This document shows, piece after piece, positions 45,699-54,889 of a stretch of 64,000 nucleotides of DNA. Under the pieces are notes generated by a model. It was not told the DNA's origin, ran no database searches, and saw only the letters and a list, made by a program, of their open reading frames with translations. The stretch comes from Fibrobacter sp. UWB5 (GTDB lineage Bacteria > Fibrobacterota > Fibrobacteria > Fibrobacterales > Fibrobacteraceae), in NCBI RefSeq assembly GCF_002210295.1, contig NZ_MWQH01000005.1, forward strand, positions 124,001-188,000. The letters are read 5' to 3'. Position 1 is the stretch's first letter. Each line of letters opens with the position of its first letter. The translations under genes were made by a program, and so were the position numbers.

Positions 45699-47743
45699 TT
45701 TTGACCCCCAAGTTTATCGGGAAGACCCATGGAGTAGCGACGGCTCACCCCGAATTCCTGGATCAGGAAGAGAACGTCAGTTTGTGTGATTTTAAGTACT
45801 TTACCGTTGAGAATCTTGTCGCCTTCTTTGACGGTGTACGAGATAGACGGATTCTTGGATTCAACAAGAATTGCAACCGGCACATCCGATTCCCAAATGA
45901 TACCCACCAGTTCGACCTGGTCAATATTGATACCTTCTTCGACTAAGCCGTCGACTTCGACAAACGGATCGCGACGGCCAAAGGAACTGTAAGTCACGCG
46001 GTCTTCGTAGAGGCCATCGAGCTGGCTACCGATCTGCGGAGCATTCGCCGTGAGGTTTGTACCACGTTCCTTGTCTACCTGTTTCAGGCGTTCTTCCTGC
46101 ACAGAGGAAAGTTCATCAAAGAATCCGACAGCGCGACGGTCGACGTAGCCGACCTTGTTGCCGGACTGCACCTTGCGATACAGGCCCTTCATGTCGAGGC
46201 TCACGAGACGGTCGCCAAACACAAGGCGCTGCATCACCTGAGAGTTTTCATTCGGGGCGGCGTAGAATTCCGTTTCGTCGGCGACCACGATCAGTTCGCG
46301 GACGACAGGACGCAGGTGGAACGTCTGCGAGCCCGAAATAATTTTCTTGCTGCCCTTGTCAAGATTCTTGACGAAGGTATCGAAATTCGGCTTTTCTTCT
46401 GCAGACTTCATCCAGTCGCGAATGAAGATGCCCTTGGGCTGTGCAGACCAGAACATAAAGCCATCCTTGTTGATTCCCTTTTCGGCAATCTGCAGGACAA
46501 GCACGCCGTCTTGCACAAGAACTGCAGGCTGTACAGAATTCTTCAACTGCACCTTGAGACCGTTAGCGCCCCAGGTCACAGACTTGACAATAGAACCGGC
46601 ACCGATTCTGAATACAGGCGATTTCTGCGGACCGGCAAGACCAATCGTAATGGTATTGTTCTTGTCGACGCTAGAAACATTCTGCATGACGATGTTGTCA
46701 TCGGCGACAATGCGGAACTGTTCCAGGCCGGAACCGATCAGGACCGTCATTTCCTTAAGCTTCGGGAGCAGGGCCGAAATGGCACCGCCTTCAGCAATTG
46801 CCTTGTCGATCTGCTTCTGCTGTTCGGCCATCAGCTTTTCAGCTTCGCGAGCGGCCTTTTCAGCAGCCTTCTTTTCTTCGGCGAGACGCTTCTTTTCTTC
46901 GAGAGCAGCCTTCTCCGCGGCCTTCTTTTCTTCAAGAGCACGGCGTTCCGCTTCCTTCTTTTCAGCGGCCAAGCGCTTCTTCTCTTCGAGAGCGGCCTTC
47001 TCGGCAGCTTTCTTTTCTTCGAGAGCCTGCTTGGCGGCAAGCTTCTTTTCTTCAGCTAAACGCTTTTTCTCTTCTGCAATGCGCTTCTTTTCTTCGGCAG
47101 CAGCCTTTGCCGCAGCCTTCTTGTCTTCGAGGGCCTGCTTCTCGGCGGCCTTCTTTTCTTCAAGCGCACGCTTTTCGGCAGCCTTCTTTTCTTCGGCCAA
47201 GCGTTTCTTCTCTTCGAGAGCGGCCTTCTTTGCAGCCTTCTTTTCTTCGAGGGCAGCCTTTTCTGCGGCCTTCTTGTCAAGAGCGGCCTGCTTTTCGGCG
47301 GCCTTCTTGCGGTCAGCAAAAAGCTTCGAAAGCGTCCAGGACTTACCGCCCTTGCTCTTGAGCTTGATCAAGAAGTTGGACTTGTCCAAAGCGATTTCGT
47401 TCTTGTCAGAAGTAATGGCAGCGCCCACATCCATTTCAATCTTCAAGAAGGCCATGCCCTTGTAGGCATCCTTAAAGACCTTCATGGACTTCACGAACTT
47501 GGAATTGGCATCGACATCGTAGCCGCCTTCACCAAGAGCAAATGTCGTTTCAGAGAAACCGACCGTCAACTTCTTCGAAGAAGCATCGTACTTCTGGAAG
47601 AACGTCGGCAAGTTCTTTTCGGACGTAAAGGCAAATACCACCTGGCAGCCCTTCGCGTCGCAATTAAAGCGAACATCCTTGATCTGGGCGGCACCTGCAA
47701 AAGCCGTAAAGGCGAGCAACAAAAGAAGAATCTTCATTTTCAT
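45695..47743 (-). CDS. pilP: PilP-like pilus protein fused to AMIN-like, coiled-coil and SH3-like domains
   Basis: 682 aa, against about 180 for usual PilP. Order: signal peptide (KILLLLLAFTAFAGAA); AMIN-like beta domain (IKDVRFNCDAKGCQVVFAF, to ~130); a long Lys/Ala/Glu repeat (~145-305, units EEKKAAEKAAL) predicted as a single helix or coiled coil; a second beta domain; an SH3b-like module (FYAAPNENSQVMQRLVFGDR, ~500-560); and a C-terminal PilP domain (SSFGRRDPFVEVDG ... VELVGIIWESDVPVAIL ... ILNGKVLKI). It lies between pilO and pilQ, where pilP belongs. The helix could span the periplasm. Confidence 0.85.
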   Translation of the reverse strand: MKMKILLLLLAFTAFAGAAQIKDVRFNCDAKGCQVVFAFTSEKNLPTFFQKYDASSKKLTVGFSETTFALGEGGYDVDANSKFVKSMKVFKDAYKGMAFLKIEMDVGAAITSDKNEIALDKSNFLIKLKSKGGKSWTLSKLFADRKKAAEKQAALDKKAAEKAALEEKKAAKKAALEEKKRLAEEKKAAEKRALEEKKAAEKQALEDKKAAAKAAAEEKKRIAEEKKRLAEEKKLAAKQALEEKKAAEKAALEEKKRLAAEKKEAERRALEEKKAAEKAALEEKKRLAEEKKAAEKAAREAEKLMAEQQKQIDKAIAEGGAISALLPKLKEMTVLIGSGLEQFRIVADDNIVMQNVSSVDKNNTITIGLAGPQKSPVFRIGAGSIVKSVTWGANGLKVQLKNSVQPAVLVQDGVLVLQIAEKGINKDGFMFWSAQPKGIFIRDWMKSAEEKPNFDTFVKNLDKGSKKIISGSQTFHLRPVVRELIVVADETEFYAAPNENSQVMQRLVFGDRLVSLDMKGLYRKVQSGNKVGYVDRRAVGFFDELSSVQEERLKQVDKERGTNLTANAPQIGSQLDGLYEDRVTYSSFGRRDPFVEVDGLVEEGINIDQVELVGIIWESDVPVAILVESKNPSISYTVKEGDKILNGKVLKITQTDVLFLIQEFGVSRRYSMGLPDKLGGQK

Positions 47744-48342
47744 TATTTGCCCACCTTCTTAGATGTGTACGTTGTCAGGTTGAACGTGACCGACATGGTG
47801 ATCGGTGTCCAGCCGTGAGTTTCAGACTTTTCGACTTCGGCCTTGATACCCGAATAACGGTTCAAGCGAAGGTTCGTAATGGCAGTCGGGTAATTGAAGT
47901 TTGCAATTTCTGCAAACAGGTAACCCAGCATGTGGTAGCCCGAATTGACTGCAATCGAGTAACGGTTTTCGATGTAGTGTTCCTTTTCGGCGCGTCCTTC
48001 AGGATTGAACTTCTGAATCTGCACCATGGAGCTACGAATCACCGCGTAAAGGTCCTGCAAGCGCAGCGGCACCTTTTCTTCTTCGGGGAACATTTCCTTC
48101 AGCTTTTCGAAATCCTTTTCGGCCTGGGCCAATTGCATTTCGAGTTCAGCCACACGATGTTTCTTGGCGTTGATCTTATCCAATTCTGCCTGAGCCGACT
48201 GGAGATCGCGTTCCAAGGATTCGCGCTGATAGGTAAACGGATCCCACATATAGTTATACACTAGATGTGCGGCCGCCATAATCAATAAGCACACGATTAT
48301 GGCGTATACGTTTCGTTTGTCTTTAAGATCTATCTTACCCAT
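47743..48342 (-). CDS. pilO: Type IV pilus inner-membrane protein PilO
   Basis: 199 aa from ATG at 48342 with GGAGGG upstream. A short cytoplasmic N-terminus is followed by one membrane helix (NVYAIIVCLLIMAAAHLVYNY), a periplasmic coiled coil (RDLQSAQAELDKINAKKHR) and a ferredoxin-like domain. PilO pairs with PilN and contacts PilP. It overlaps pilN by eight bases and pilP by one base. Confidence 0.9.
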   Translation of the reverse strand: MGKIDLKDKRNVYAIIVCLLIMAAAHLVYNYMWDPFTYQRESLERDLQSAQAELDKINAKKHRVAELEMQLAQAEKDFEKLKEMFPEEEKVPLRLQDLYAVIRSSMVQIQKFNPEGRAEKEHYIENRYSIAVNSGYHMLGYLFAEIANFNYPTAITNLRLNRYSGIKAEVEKSETHGWTPITMSVTFNLTTYTSKKVGK

Positions 48343-48958
48343 TATCACCCTCCCCAAGGCCAAGGTCCCGCTTGAGGATTACCTTGATGGTGAAATTATA
48401 GGCTTCTTTCCCTTCCTGTTTCGAGGTCGAGATGGTCACCAGCGAAACCGACTCGATGCTCACCTGCTTCTCGAGTTTCACCATGTATTCGGCAACTTCC
48501 GAGAAGTCGTAAGTGACACCGCGCATTTCAAGATCGAATTCTCCCATCTGGTTGATGCTTGTGATCCACATGTTCGGCGGAAGCACAGACGAGATGTTTT
48601 CGAACAAAATAACCCAGCGTTTCTTGCTCACCTGAATAGACTTGAGTGCGTTGATCTTCGTGTTGATCACGCCCTGCTTCTGTTCGAGGTCGCTAATCTT
48701 GGAAAGCAGCGGACGTTCGCGTTCCACTTCTTCTTGAACGCGCGACAACTCTTGGCTGAGCCCGCTAATGGTTTCGTTAATATAGGTCTGCAACATGAGC
48801 ACGGCGACAATTGCGACAATCAAGCCAACTGTCGGCCAAATAATGCGACGGTCCGTTATCCATGTAAAGTCTTTCTGCTTCTTGCGGTATTCCGGAGGAA
48901 GCAGGTTGATGGAAATGGCCAAGGCATTTCTTGTGGTTTCTTTTTTCGTAGACGCCAT
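48335..48958 (-). CDS. pilN: Type IV pilus assembly protein PilN
   Basis: 207 aa. The N-terminal cytoplasmic motif AISINLLPPEYRKKQKD binds PilM in known systems (INLLP is conserved). Then come one membrane helix (IIWPTVGLIVAIVAVLMLQ), a coiled coil, and a periplasmic domain (WVILFENISSVLPPNMWITS) typical of Fimbrial/PilN proteins. It overlaps pilM by one base and pilO by eight. Confidence 0.93.
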   Translation of the reverse strand: MASTKKETTRNALAISINLLPPEYRKKQKDFTWITDRRIIWPTVGLIVAIVAVLMLQTYINETISGLSQELSRVQEEVERERPLLSKISDLEQKQGVINTKINALKSIQVSKKRWVILFENISSVLPPNMWITSINQMGEFDLEMRGVTYDFSEVAEYMVKLEKQVSIESVSLVTISTSKQEGKEAYNFTIKVILKRDLGLGEGDNG

Positions 48959-50103
48959 TAGAATTTCCTCATCGCCAAGCCCAACGCAGGGGCATAAATA
49001 TTAGACAAGGCAATAGAAAGTCCGCCTTCGCCGAAAACCTTGGAATCACAAGGCACGAGCCTGAACGGGTTCACCGTGTCGGTTTCAATGCTTGCGTGTT
49101 CCGCGACAAATTCCCTTAGACCAGGGGCGGCGGCTCCGCCTCCGCCCAACAAGATTTTGTCGAGCGGTTTAGAATCTTCCGAAGACGAGAAGTAGCGGAT
49201 ACCGATATCGATCTGCGCCATCAGGTCCTCGTATGCCAGTCGGAGCGCTGCTTCGACTTCTGCTTCAGAGAAACCGTCCACCACGGACAGGTCACCCTTG
49301 CTTAAAATTTCATGACATTTTTCAGAATCAATGCCCAAGTTCATGCAGGTCTTGCTGATGACCATATCCAACGAACCACCGGCCATGGCACGCATCGAAT
49401 GGAACTGGCCATCCTGAACAAAGGCAACACTCATCTTCTTTTCGCCGATATTGAAGATTGCGACGGTCTTGTCTTTTTCGGAGTCTTCTACCGTTGCAAC
49501 GTAAGCATTTAGCAAGCCAAAAATATCGACATCCAGCGCTGACAGTTTGAGCCCGCGGCGATTAAAGAACTGCGCCCAGGAGTCCAAAAGAGCACTCTTT
49601 GCAGCCACCACGTTCACCTTGACGTCATCGCCTTCGCGAGAATAGATTTCGTAGTCGATCACGTTGTCCTGGTCATCGAAGGGAGGACGGGACTGGGCGG
49701 TCTGAAGAATAATAGCGGCTTCGTTTCCGTTTTTCGGGACCTTGACCGACACGCGATCCACCAGCACACCACCGGCGCCGGCTCCACAGTTCACCGAAGC
49801 GACAATTTCGCAGGAATCGTCAATCGGATGGCGGATCAAGAGCTTTGCCATTGCTTCGGCAAGCAGTTCTGCACCATCCTTTTCGCGTTTACCGTCCTGA
49901 TCGGTCGGGGCATCCCCTTCGCGCACCTGGATTTCACCGTTTACGATGCATCCATCCGGCACGCGTTCCAGGTCGGCATCCAAAACAATCTTGTTTCCGC
50001 TCGCGCCATGCAAGACCTTTACGTACTTGATGCTGTAATGGCCAACATCAATACCGACGGTCTCGCGCATGCCACGGATTTTAGAAATCAATCCTAAAGC
50101 CAA
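48958..50103 (-). CDS. pilM: Type IV pilus assembly protein PilM
   Basis: 381 aa, actin/FtsA-like cytoplasmic ATPase. The phosphate-1 loop is VGIDVGHYSIKYVKV. Further actin-fold motifs are TVAIFNIGEKKMSVAFVQDG and DKILLGGGGAAAPGLREF. It starts the pilMNOPQ operon. In known pili, nucleotide-bound PilM binds the PilN tail and links the platform to the motor. Confidence 0.94.
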   Translation of the reverse strand: MALGLISKIRGMRETVGIDVGHYSIKYVKVLHGASGNKIVLDADLERVPDGCIVNGEIQVREGDAPTDQDGKREKDGAELLAEAMAKLLIRHPIDDSCEIVASVNCGAGAGGVLVDRVSVKVPKNGNEAAIILQTAQSRPPFDDQDNVIDYEIYSREGDDVKVNVVAAKSALLDSWAQFFNRRGLKLSALDVDIFGLLNAYVATVEDSEKDKTVAIFNIGEKKMSVAFVQDGQFHSMRAMAGGSLDMVISKTCMNLGIDSEKCHEILSKGDLSVVDGFSEAEVEAALRLAYEDLMAQIDIGIRYFSSSEDSKPLDKILLGGGGAAAPGLREFVAEHASIETDTVNPFRLVPCDSKVFGEGGLSIALSNIYAPALGLAMRKF

Positions 50104-50201
50104 AGTTAACTCCGATTGTAAAACATTTCCTTACTAATTCTACCTTTATAAAAGGAGAATGTCAAGCGAAAAATTCATCTAAGTCATTGAAAATGAACTA
50201 C

Positions 50202-51275
50202 TTAGACCTCTTTTACCCACTTTTTCGTCTCTTTTTTGGACTTGCTTAGCTCAAACAGATACTGAAGCACCCTTTCCTGGGTCCAACCGAACTTACCACG
50301 GAAAGAGGCTGTAAGGCAATAGTAATTGGGAAAATCTTGGTTTCTTTGGCCTAAATTGCGCAAAATCTCAATTTCCACGTCTTCGTCGCCGAAGCTCGGG
50401 AGCTCAAACTGGATGCGCATGTGCTGGCCCGGATAGCATTCTTTGGGCAGTCCAATCATGATACCGCCAGCGGAAAGGTCGAGCAAAGTCCCGTACAGGG
50501 TTTCACCGTTTTCGAACACGGCCGTTACAGGGAACGCGACCTGTTCACGAACCCATCGACGCAGCTGACGCTTATCCAGGGATGCAGAATGAGGTAAAAC
50601 AAAATTTGCAGAGTCGTCGAGACGGCGTATTGGAACCATGGTCGAATAAATGGCATCGTCCGGACGAGTCCAGCGAATGCGGATATTTCGGCCAACCATT
50701 GAACTTGCAGGACCATCGCTACCGTCGTAAGAGATTGCCCATTCCTTTTCGGTTCGCCAGATAATTTCGGACCTCTTGATCAAGGTCCCGTTTTCAGGGA
50801 TTATGTCAATTCGGTCGCCCACATTAAACTGTCTTGTCGAATAGATTTCAGACAAAGGATTAGATGCCGTGAAGTTCATCTTGTTGCGCAAGCGCTCTAC
50901 GGCTTCCACGGTTTCGTCACGGACACTGAAGACGTTGCGAACATCGTAGAACGTAGAAACAGCCTGTTCAAAAAGACCTGACGAATTCAGAATGGCATCC
51001 TTATTTTCAAAGGACGACGTTCTGATTATTTTGTCCAAAGTCCTGATCTCTTTGTCAGAAAAACCGCGTTCCGATACCTGAGCATCAAACGTCTGGGTTC
51101 CAAACATTTCTTCGTGTTCACGACGACGGTTAATGCAATGGATTTCCCACAGGGCAAACAACGCAAAGAACAAAAAAACGATTATCGCCACCCACACCAG
51201 ATAACGCGGGTCGGGCGGTAACTTGGGCGGCCATTCAGGCAGCCAAGCAGATAACCATTGTATTATTCCTTGCAT
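50202..51275 (-). CDS. Membrane-anchored PilZ-domain protein
   Basis: 357 aa. One N-terminal membrane helix (YLVWVAIIVFLFFALFALW), a helical middle, a beta domain, and a C-terminal PilZ domain with the c-di-GMP-binding pattern RRWVREQVAFPV (R-x-x-x-R) and DLSAGGIMIGL (D-x-SxxG). It is about 100 bases upstream-to-downstream distance from pilM on the same strand but after it in the transcript order of the pyr genes, so it may have its own promoter. It probably reports c-di-GMP to pili or envelope functions; that target is an inference. Confidence 0.85.
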   Translation of the reverse strand: MQGIIQWLSAWLPEWPPKLPPDPRYLVWVAIIVFLFFALFALWEIHCINRRREHEEMFGTQTFDAQVSERGFSDKEIRTLDKIIRTSSFENKDAILNSSGLFEQAVSTFYDVRNVFSVRDETVEAVERLRNKMNFTASNPLSEIYSTRQFNVGDRIDIIPENGTLIKRSEIIWRTEKEWAISYDGSDGPASSMVGRNIRIRWTRPDDAIYSTMVPIRRLDDSANFVLPHSASLDKRQLRRWVREQVAFPVTAVFENGETLYGTLLDLSAGGIMIGLPKECYPGQHMRIQFELPSFGDEDVEIEILRNLGQRNQDFPNYYCLTASFRGKFGWTQERVLQYLFELSKSKKETKKWVKEV

Positions 51276-51284
51276 CTAGAACCC

Positions 51285-52568
51285 TTAGAGTTTGGTCCAC
51301 ACACCGCTGACGAAGGTCGCCAGAATCGAGGACGGAAGAATCTTGCCCAGCAACGGAGAGTTGCTCACGTGGCCAGCAAAATCCTTCTTGGAAACTTCGT
51401 GCGGTTTGTTCGGATCGAGAATCACGATATTCGACATCTTCTGATTGCCATCAAAAGCGGGCTTCGCTCCGACCAACTTTGCAGGAGCAAGCGACAGAAG
51501 TTCAATCGCGCGAGCCTCGCCCACTCGAGCGCTCAGTTCCTTCCAAATGGCAGGGAGAGCGATTTCGAGAGAGAGTGCACCCGGCACGGAATCTTCAAAG
51601 TTCACTTCGGTATCTTGTCCAAGCACCGGCGTATGGTTCATGCTGATGGCATTCACCGTACCGTCTTCGATGCCTTTCCACAAAGCCTCGCGGTCAGCAG
51701 CAGAACGAATCGGAGGCAGAATGTGGTATGCGGAATCCAGAGTTTCCAAGCAAGAATCATCCAGAAGCAAGTGGTACAGACCAACATCGCACGTGACATC
51801 GATACCCTTCTTGCGGGCTTCGCGAACCAAGTCGAGCGTTTCGCCGCAAGTCACCTGCTTAAAGTGCACCGGCACCTGCAAGAAGCGGGCCATTTCAAGC
51901 ACCGTATGGGCAGCAATGGTTTCTGCAATACGCGGAATGCCCTTCATGCCGAGCATGTCGGAGTAGGCGCCTTCATGAACGCAGCCATGCTTGCGCAGCG
52001 ACTTGTCCATGGGCTGGAAGAAGAAACGTTTGCCCGTCATCTTGCCGTATTCCATGGCAAGACGGATAAAACGTGTCGAAGGAATCGCTTCACCGCCATC
52101 GCCAAAGCCGGCGACGGAATCGTCTTCGGCAAGTTCCATCATTTCGGCGAGGCTATCGGAACCGAAGCCCTTGCTGTAGGCGCCCAGGAACTTGATGTCG
52201 AAACGGTTGGCAAAGTTGTATTCCAAATCGGGAGAGTTCACGCGGAACTTCATTGCCGAAAGCTTGTCCGCATCGTCAATCGGATTGGCGGCACTTTCGT
52301 ACAAGGCGCCGCAAAAACCGCCACGGTGCAAGGCATCGAGGCCGTCTGCAAACGTATAGACGTCGTCGCGGAGCGGTTCCATAAAGTCAACGCCCAAGCC
52401 AAACAAGGCCGGCATTACCAAGGCGCCGTTGCAATCAAATTCCTCTGTCGCTAAGCCCTTTCCCTGTTCAAAAGCGACTTCGTTACGATCTTCAAAAGAC
52501 TTGCCGTTCCAAACTTTAGCATTCTTGAGGACGAGATTCTTGATATTCAATTCCTTATGCATTTTCAT
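51285..52568 (-). CDS. pyrC': Dihydroorotase homologue lacking catalytic residues (PyrC')
   Basis: 427 aa from ATG at 52568 (GGAGG upstream). The amidohydrolase fold is clear, but the metal-binding D-x-H-x-H-L-R is D61-F-M-E-P-L-R, so both histidines are Met63 and Pro65. The usual I-x-x-D-H-A-P-H is ISMNHTPV, so the catalytic Asp is Asn. HISH-type and PHH positions are also changed (VHFKQVTC, GLYHLLL). It overlaps pyrB by 14 bases. Inactive PyrC' proteins in other bacteria serve as structural partners of aspartate transcarbamoylase; the same role here is an inference. Confidence 0.88.
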   Translation of the reverse strand: MKMHKELNIKNLVLKNAKVWNGKSFEDRNEVAFEQGKGLATEEFDCNGALVMPALFGLGVDFMEPLRDDVYTFADGLDALHRGGFCGALYESAANPIDDADKLSAMKFRVNSPDLEYNFANRFDIKFLGAYSKGFGSDSLAEMMELAEDDSVAGFGDGGEAIPSTRFIRLAMEYGKMTGKRFFFQPMDKSLRKHGCVHEGAYSDMLGMKGIPRIAETIAAHTVLEMARFLQVPVHFKQVTCGETLDLVREARKKGIDVTCDVGLYHLLLDDSCLETLDSAYHILPPIRSAADREALWKGIEDGTVNAISMNHTPVLGQDTEVNFEDSVPGALSLEIALPAIWKELSARVGEARAIELLSLAPAKLVGAKPAFDGNQKMSNIVILDPNKPHEVSKKDFAGHVSNSPLLGKILPSSILATFVSGVWTKL

Positions 52569-53514
52569 TTGCACGACCTCCAGCCAAAAGGTAAAGCACC
52601 GCCATACGCACGGCAACGCCATTTGTCACCTGATCCAAAATCACGGAATGTTCACCGTCAGCGATATCGCTATCCAGTTCAACGCCTCGGTTGATCGGAC
52701 CCGGGTGCATCAAGATGACCTTGTCCTTGGCTTCAGAAAGAACCTTCTCGGTAATGCCGAAGAAGTTGCGATATTCGCGCATGCTCGGGAGGAGGGCGTC
52801 ATCCATGCGTTCCTTTTGCAAGCGGAGCGCAATCACGGCATCGGCGTCTTCGACAGCCTTGTAGACATCGGTTTCCCAAGAGACGCTACCGGCGAGTTCC
52901 TTGTACTGCAGAAGTTCGGTATTGCGCGGCACCAGCGTGCTCGGACCACAAAGCGTCACGTGAGCACCCATGGTGGTCATGCCCCAGATGTTGCTGCGGG
53001 CCACGCGGCTGTGGCGGATATCACCAACGATTGCCACCTTCTTGCCTTCAAGCGTTCCCAGCTTTTCTTCGACCGTGAGCATGTCCAAGAGGGACTGCGT
53101 CGGATGTTCGTGGGCACCATCACCGGCATTCACGATAATGGCGTTGCTGTGTTCGGCGAGGAACTTGGGCACCCCAGTCCCCTTGTGGCGGACCACCACG
53201 ATATCGATTTTCATCGATTCGATATTGCGGAGCGTATCGACCAGCGTTTCGCCCTTCTTCACACTGGAGTTCGAGCTCGCAAAATTCACCGTGTCGGCAG
53301 AGAGGCGCTTTTCGGCCAGTTCAAAACTCGTGCGGGTGCGGGTACTGTTCTCGAAGAACAGGTTCACCACCGTCATGCCGCGAAGGCTCGGGACCTTCTT
53401 GACCGGGCGTTCCAAAATTTCACGGAACTGCTTGGCGTTATCCAAGATAGTACGAATATCGGACTTGGATACTCCCTGAAGTCCGAACAAATGCTTGATC
53501 TGAAGTGCGCTCAC
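52555..53514 (-). CDS. pyrB: Aspartate carbamoyltransferase
   Basis: Joins carbamoyl phosphate and aspartate, the committed step of pyrimidine synthesis. 319 aa, with FFENSTRTRTSFELAEKRL (carbamoyl-phosphate site), GDGAHEHPTQSLLDMLT and GDIRHSRVARSN (aspartate domain), and MHPGPINRGVELDS near the C-terminus. No pyrI regulatory chain is present. It starts one base after pyrR's stop and overlaps pyrC'. Confidence 0.97.
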   Translation of the reverse strand: MSALQIKHLFGLQGVSKSDIRTILDNAKQFREILERPVKKVPSLRGMTVVNLFFENSTRTRTSFELAEKRLSADTVNFASSNSSVKKGETLVDTLRNIESMKIDIVVVRHKGTGVPKFLAEHSNAIIVNAGDGAHEHPTQSLLDMLTVEEKLGTLEGKKVAIVGDIRHSRVARSNIWGMTTMGAHVTLCGPSTLVPRNTELLQYKELAGSVSWETDVYKAVEDADAVIALRLQKERMDDALLPSMREYRNFFGITEKVLSEAKDKVILMHPGPINRGVELDSDIADGEHSVILDQVTNGVAVRMAVLYLLAGGRANENA

Positions 53515-53515
53515 G

Positions 53516-54076
53516 TTATCCCTCCACCGCTACGAGGTATACAGAATTTTCTTTGTCAATCGGTTCAATTTGCACGCGGACTTCCTGGTCCTGTGCGGTC
53601 TCGACCGTAAGTCCTACGCAATCGGGCGCGATCGGAAGTTCACGATGGCCGCGGTCCACGAGCACGCAAAGGCGGATAGCCGCCGGACGTCCGAGGTCGA
53701 GGATTGCCTGCATGGCTGCACGCACCGAGCGACCCGTGTAGAGTACGTCATCCACGAGGATTACCGTCTTGCCTTCGACTGTGGCAGGCATTTCGGTAAT
53801 GCGCATTTCGCTAGAACCCATGTGGGTGCGGTAATGGAAATCGTCGCGGTAGAAGGTCGCGTCGAGGCTTCCCATCGGGACAGTCTTGTTAAACTTTTGA
53901 CTTAAGCGCTCGCAAATCTTTTTAGCGAGAGGGATTCCGCGGCTTGCCATGCCGAGCACCACCATGTCATCGGCAGTCGGATGCATCTTGGCAAGCTTTG
54001 CCGCCATTTCGTCGAGGGCGAATTCCATCGCCTGCGCAGACAGCAATTCTCTGATCTTTTTGCAGTTGTCTTTCAT
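53516..54076 (-). CDS. pyrR: Pyrimidine regulatory protein / uracil phosphoribosyltransferase PyrR
   Basis: 186 aa from ATG at 54076. The type I phosphoribosyltransferase motif is TVILVDDVLYTGRSVRAAM. Further PyrR segments are LGMASRGIPLAKKI and VLVDRGHRELPIAPD. In Bacillus it binds pyr mRNA to cause attenuation and has weak UPRT activity. I see no obvious PyrR-type terminator/antiterminator leader in the ~100 bases upstream, so the control mode here is uncertain. Confidence 0.93.
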   Translation of the reverse strand: MKDNCKKIRELLSAQAMEFALDEMAAKLAKMHPTADDMVVLGMASRGIPLAKKICERLSQKFNKTVPMGSLDATFYRDDFHYRTHMGSSEMRITEMPATVEGKTVILVDDVLYTGRSVRAAMQAILDLGRPAAIRLCVLVDRGHRELPIAPDCVGLTVETAQDQEVRVQIEPIDKENSVYLVAVEG

Positions 54077-54255
54077 ATAAGTATCAAGTTTCAGGTAAAA
54101 GGTTTTCAGCCTTGCCTTAGTTTTCACACTTGAATGTAGCATTTTTTATGGTTTTTCGCCTTTAATTACGGAAATTGACCCCGATTTTTTGTATATATAA
54201 GAAAAGAATCATTAAACCCCGGCAGCGCCCTGTCGGGACATTAATAGGAGATTTT

Positions 54256-54801
54256 ATGTTTAATCAGCTTGGCAAACCCGAAGCAGGCGAAACCATCGCC
54301 ATCATGAAGACCAACCACGGCACCATGAAGCTGCGCATTTTCGAAGATATCGTTGGCGAATGCGCCACGAACTTCGTTGAACTCGCCAAGCAGGGCAAGT
54401 ACGACGGCGCTCCGTTCCACCGCATTATCAAGGACTTCATGATCCAGGGTGGCGACTTTACCCGTAGAAACGGCACGGGTGGCCATTCCGCCAAGGGCCC
54501 CGGCACCACGATCGGCGACAAGTACGATCCTCGCCTCACCCACATGCGCGGCGCCCTGAGCTGGGCCAAGACCGCCATGCCGAACTCCATCGGCAGCCAG
54601 TTCTTCATTGTCCACGGCGACAACGTGCACTTCTTGGACCACGACCAGGTTGGCCCCGGCCCCGCTGACGGTTACTCCGTATTCGGCCAGCTCTACGAAG
54701 GCTTCGAAGTCCTCGACGAAATCGCAGGCGTCAAGACTGACCGCCGCGACGCCCCGTACGAAGACGTGATTATCGAATCCGTGACCATCGAAAAGGCCTA
54801 A
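54256..54801 (+). CDS. Cyclophilin-type peptidyl-prolyl isomerase
   Basis: 181 aa; ATG at 54256 follows TAGGAG. It has the cyclophilin core: FVELAKQGKYDGAPFHRIIKD, FMIQGGDF, SIGSQFFIVHG and FGQLYEGFEVLDEI. No signal peptide, so it is probably cytoplasmic. It catalyses cis-trans proline isomerisation during folding. Confidence 0.95.
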   Translation: MFNQLGKPEAGETIAIMKTNHGTMKLRIFEDIVGECATNFVELAKQGKYDGAPFHRIIKDFMIQGGDFTRRNGTGGHSAKGPGTTIGDKYDPRLTHMRGALSWAKTAMPNSIGSQFFIVHGDNVHFLDHDQVGPGPADGYSVFGQLYEGFEVLDEIAGVKTDRRDAPYEDVIIESVTIEKA

Positions 54802-54847
54802 AAACAACGGGTCGTGAAAAAATTTCACTTTTTTTCATGACCCACCC

Positions 54848-54876
54848 TTGACAAGTCAGATTAGTTCTTCTATATT
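54848..54876 (+). promoter_or_regulatory. Promoter of tRNA-Ala
   Basis: Perfect TTGACA (54848-54853), 17-bp spacer, TATATT (54871-54876). Transcription would start about seven bases before the tRNA. This is the best consensus promoter in the window. Confidence 0.8.
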
Positions 54877-54889
54877 TGGCTCGTCCTTC

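Noticed and set aside
46800-47320. Tandem DNA repeats (TTCTTTTCTTC type)
   Set aside because: They are the codons of the Lys/Ala/Glu helix in the PilP fusion, read in frame, not a separate repeat element.
54175-54201. Promoter TTGACC...TATAAG for the peptidyl-prolyl isomerase
   Set aside because: The spacer is only about 15 bp and other AT-rich hexamers overlap, so I could not decide on a reliable -10 element.
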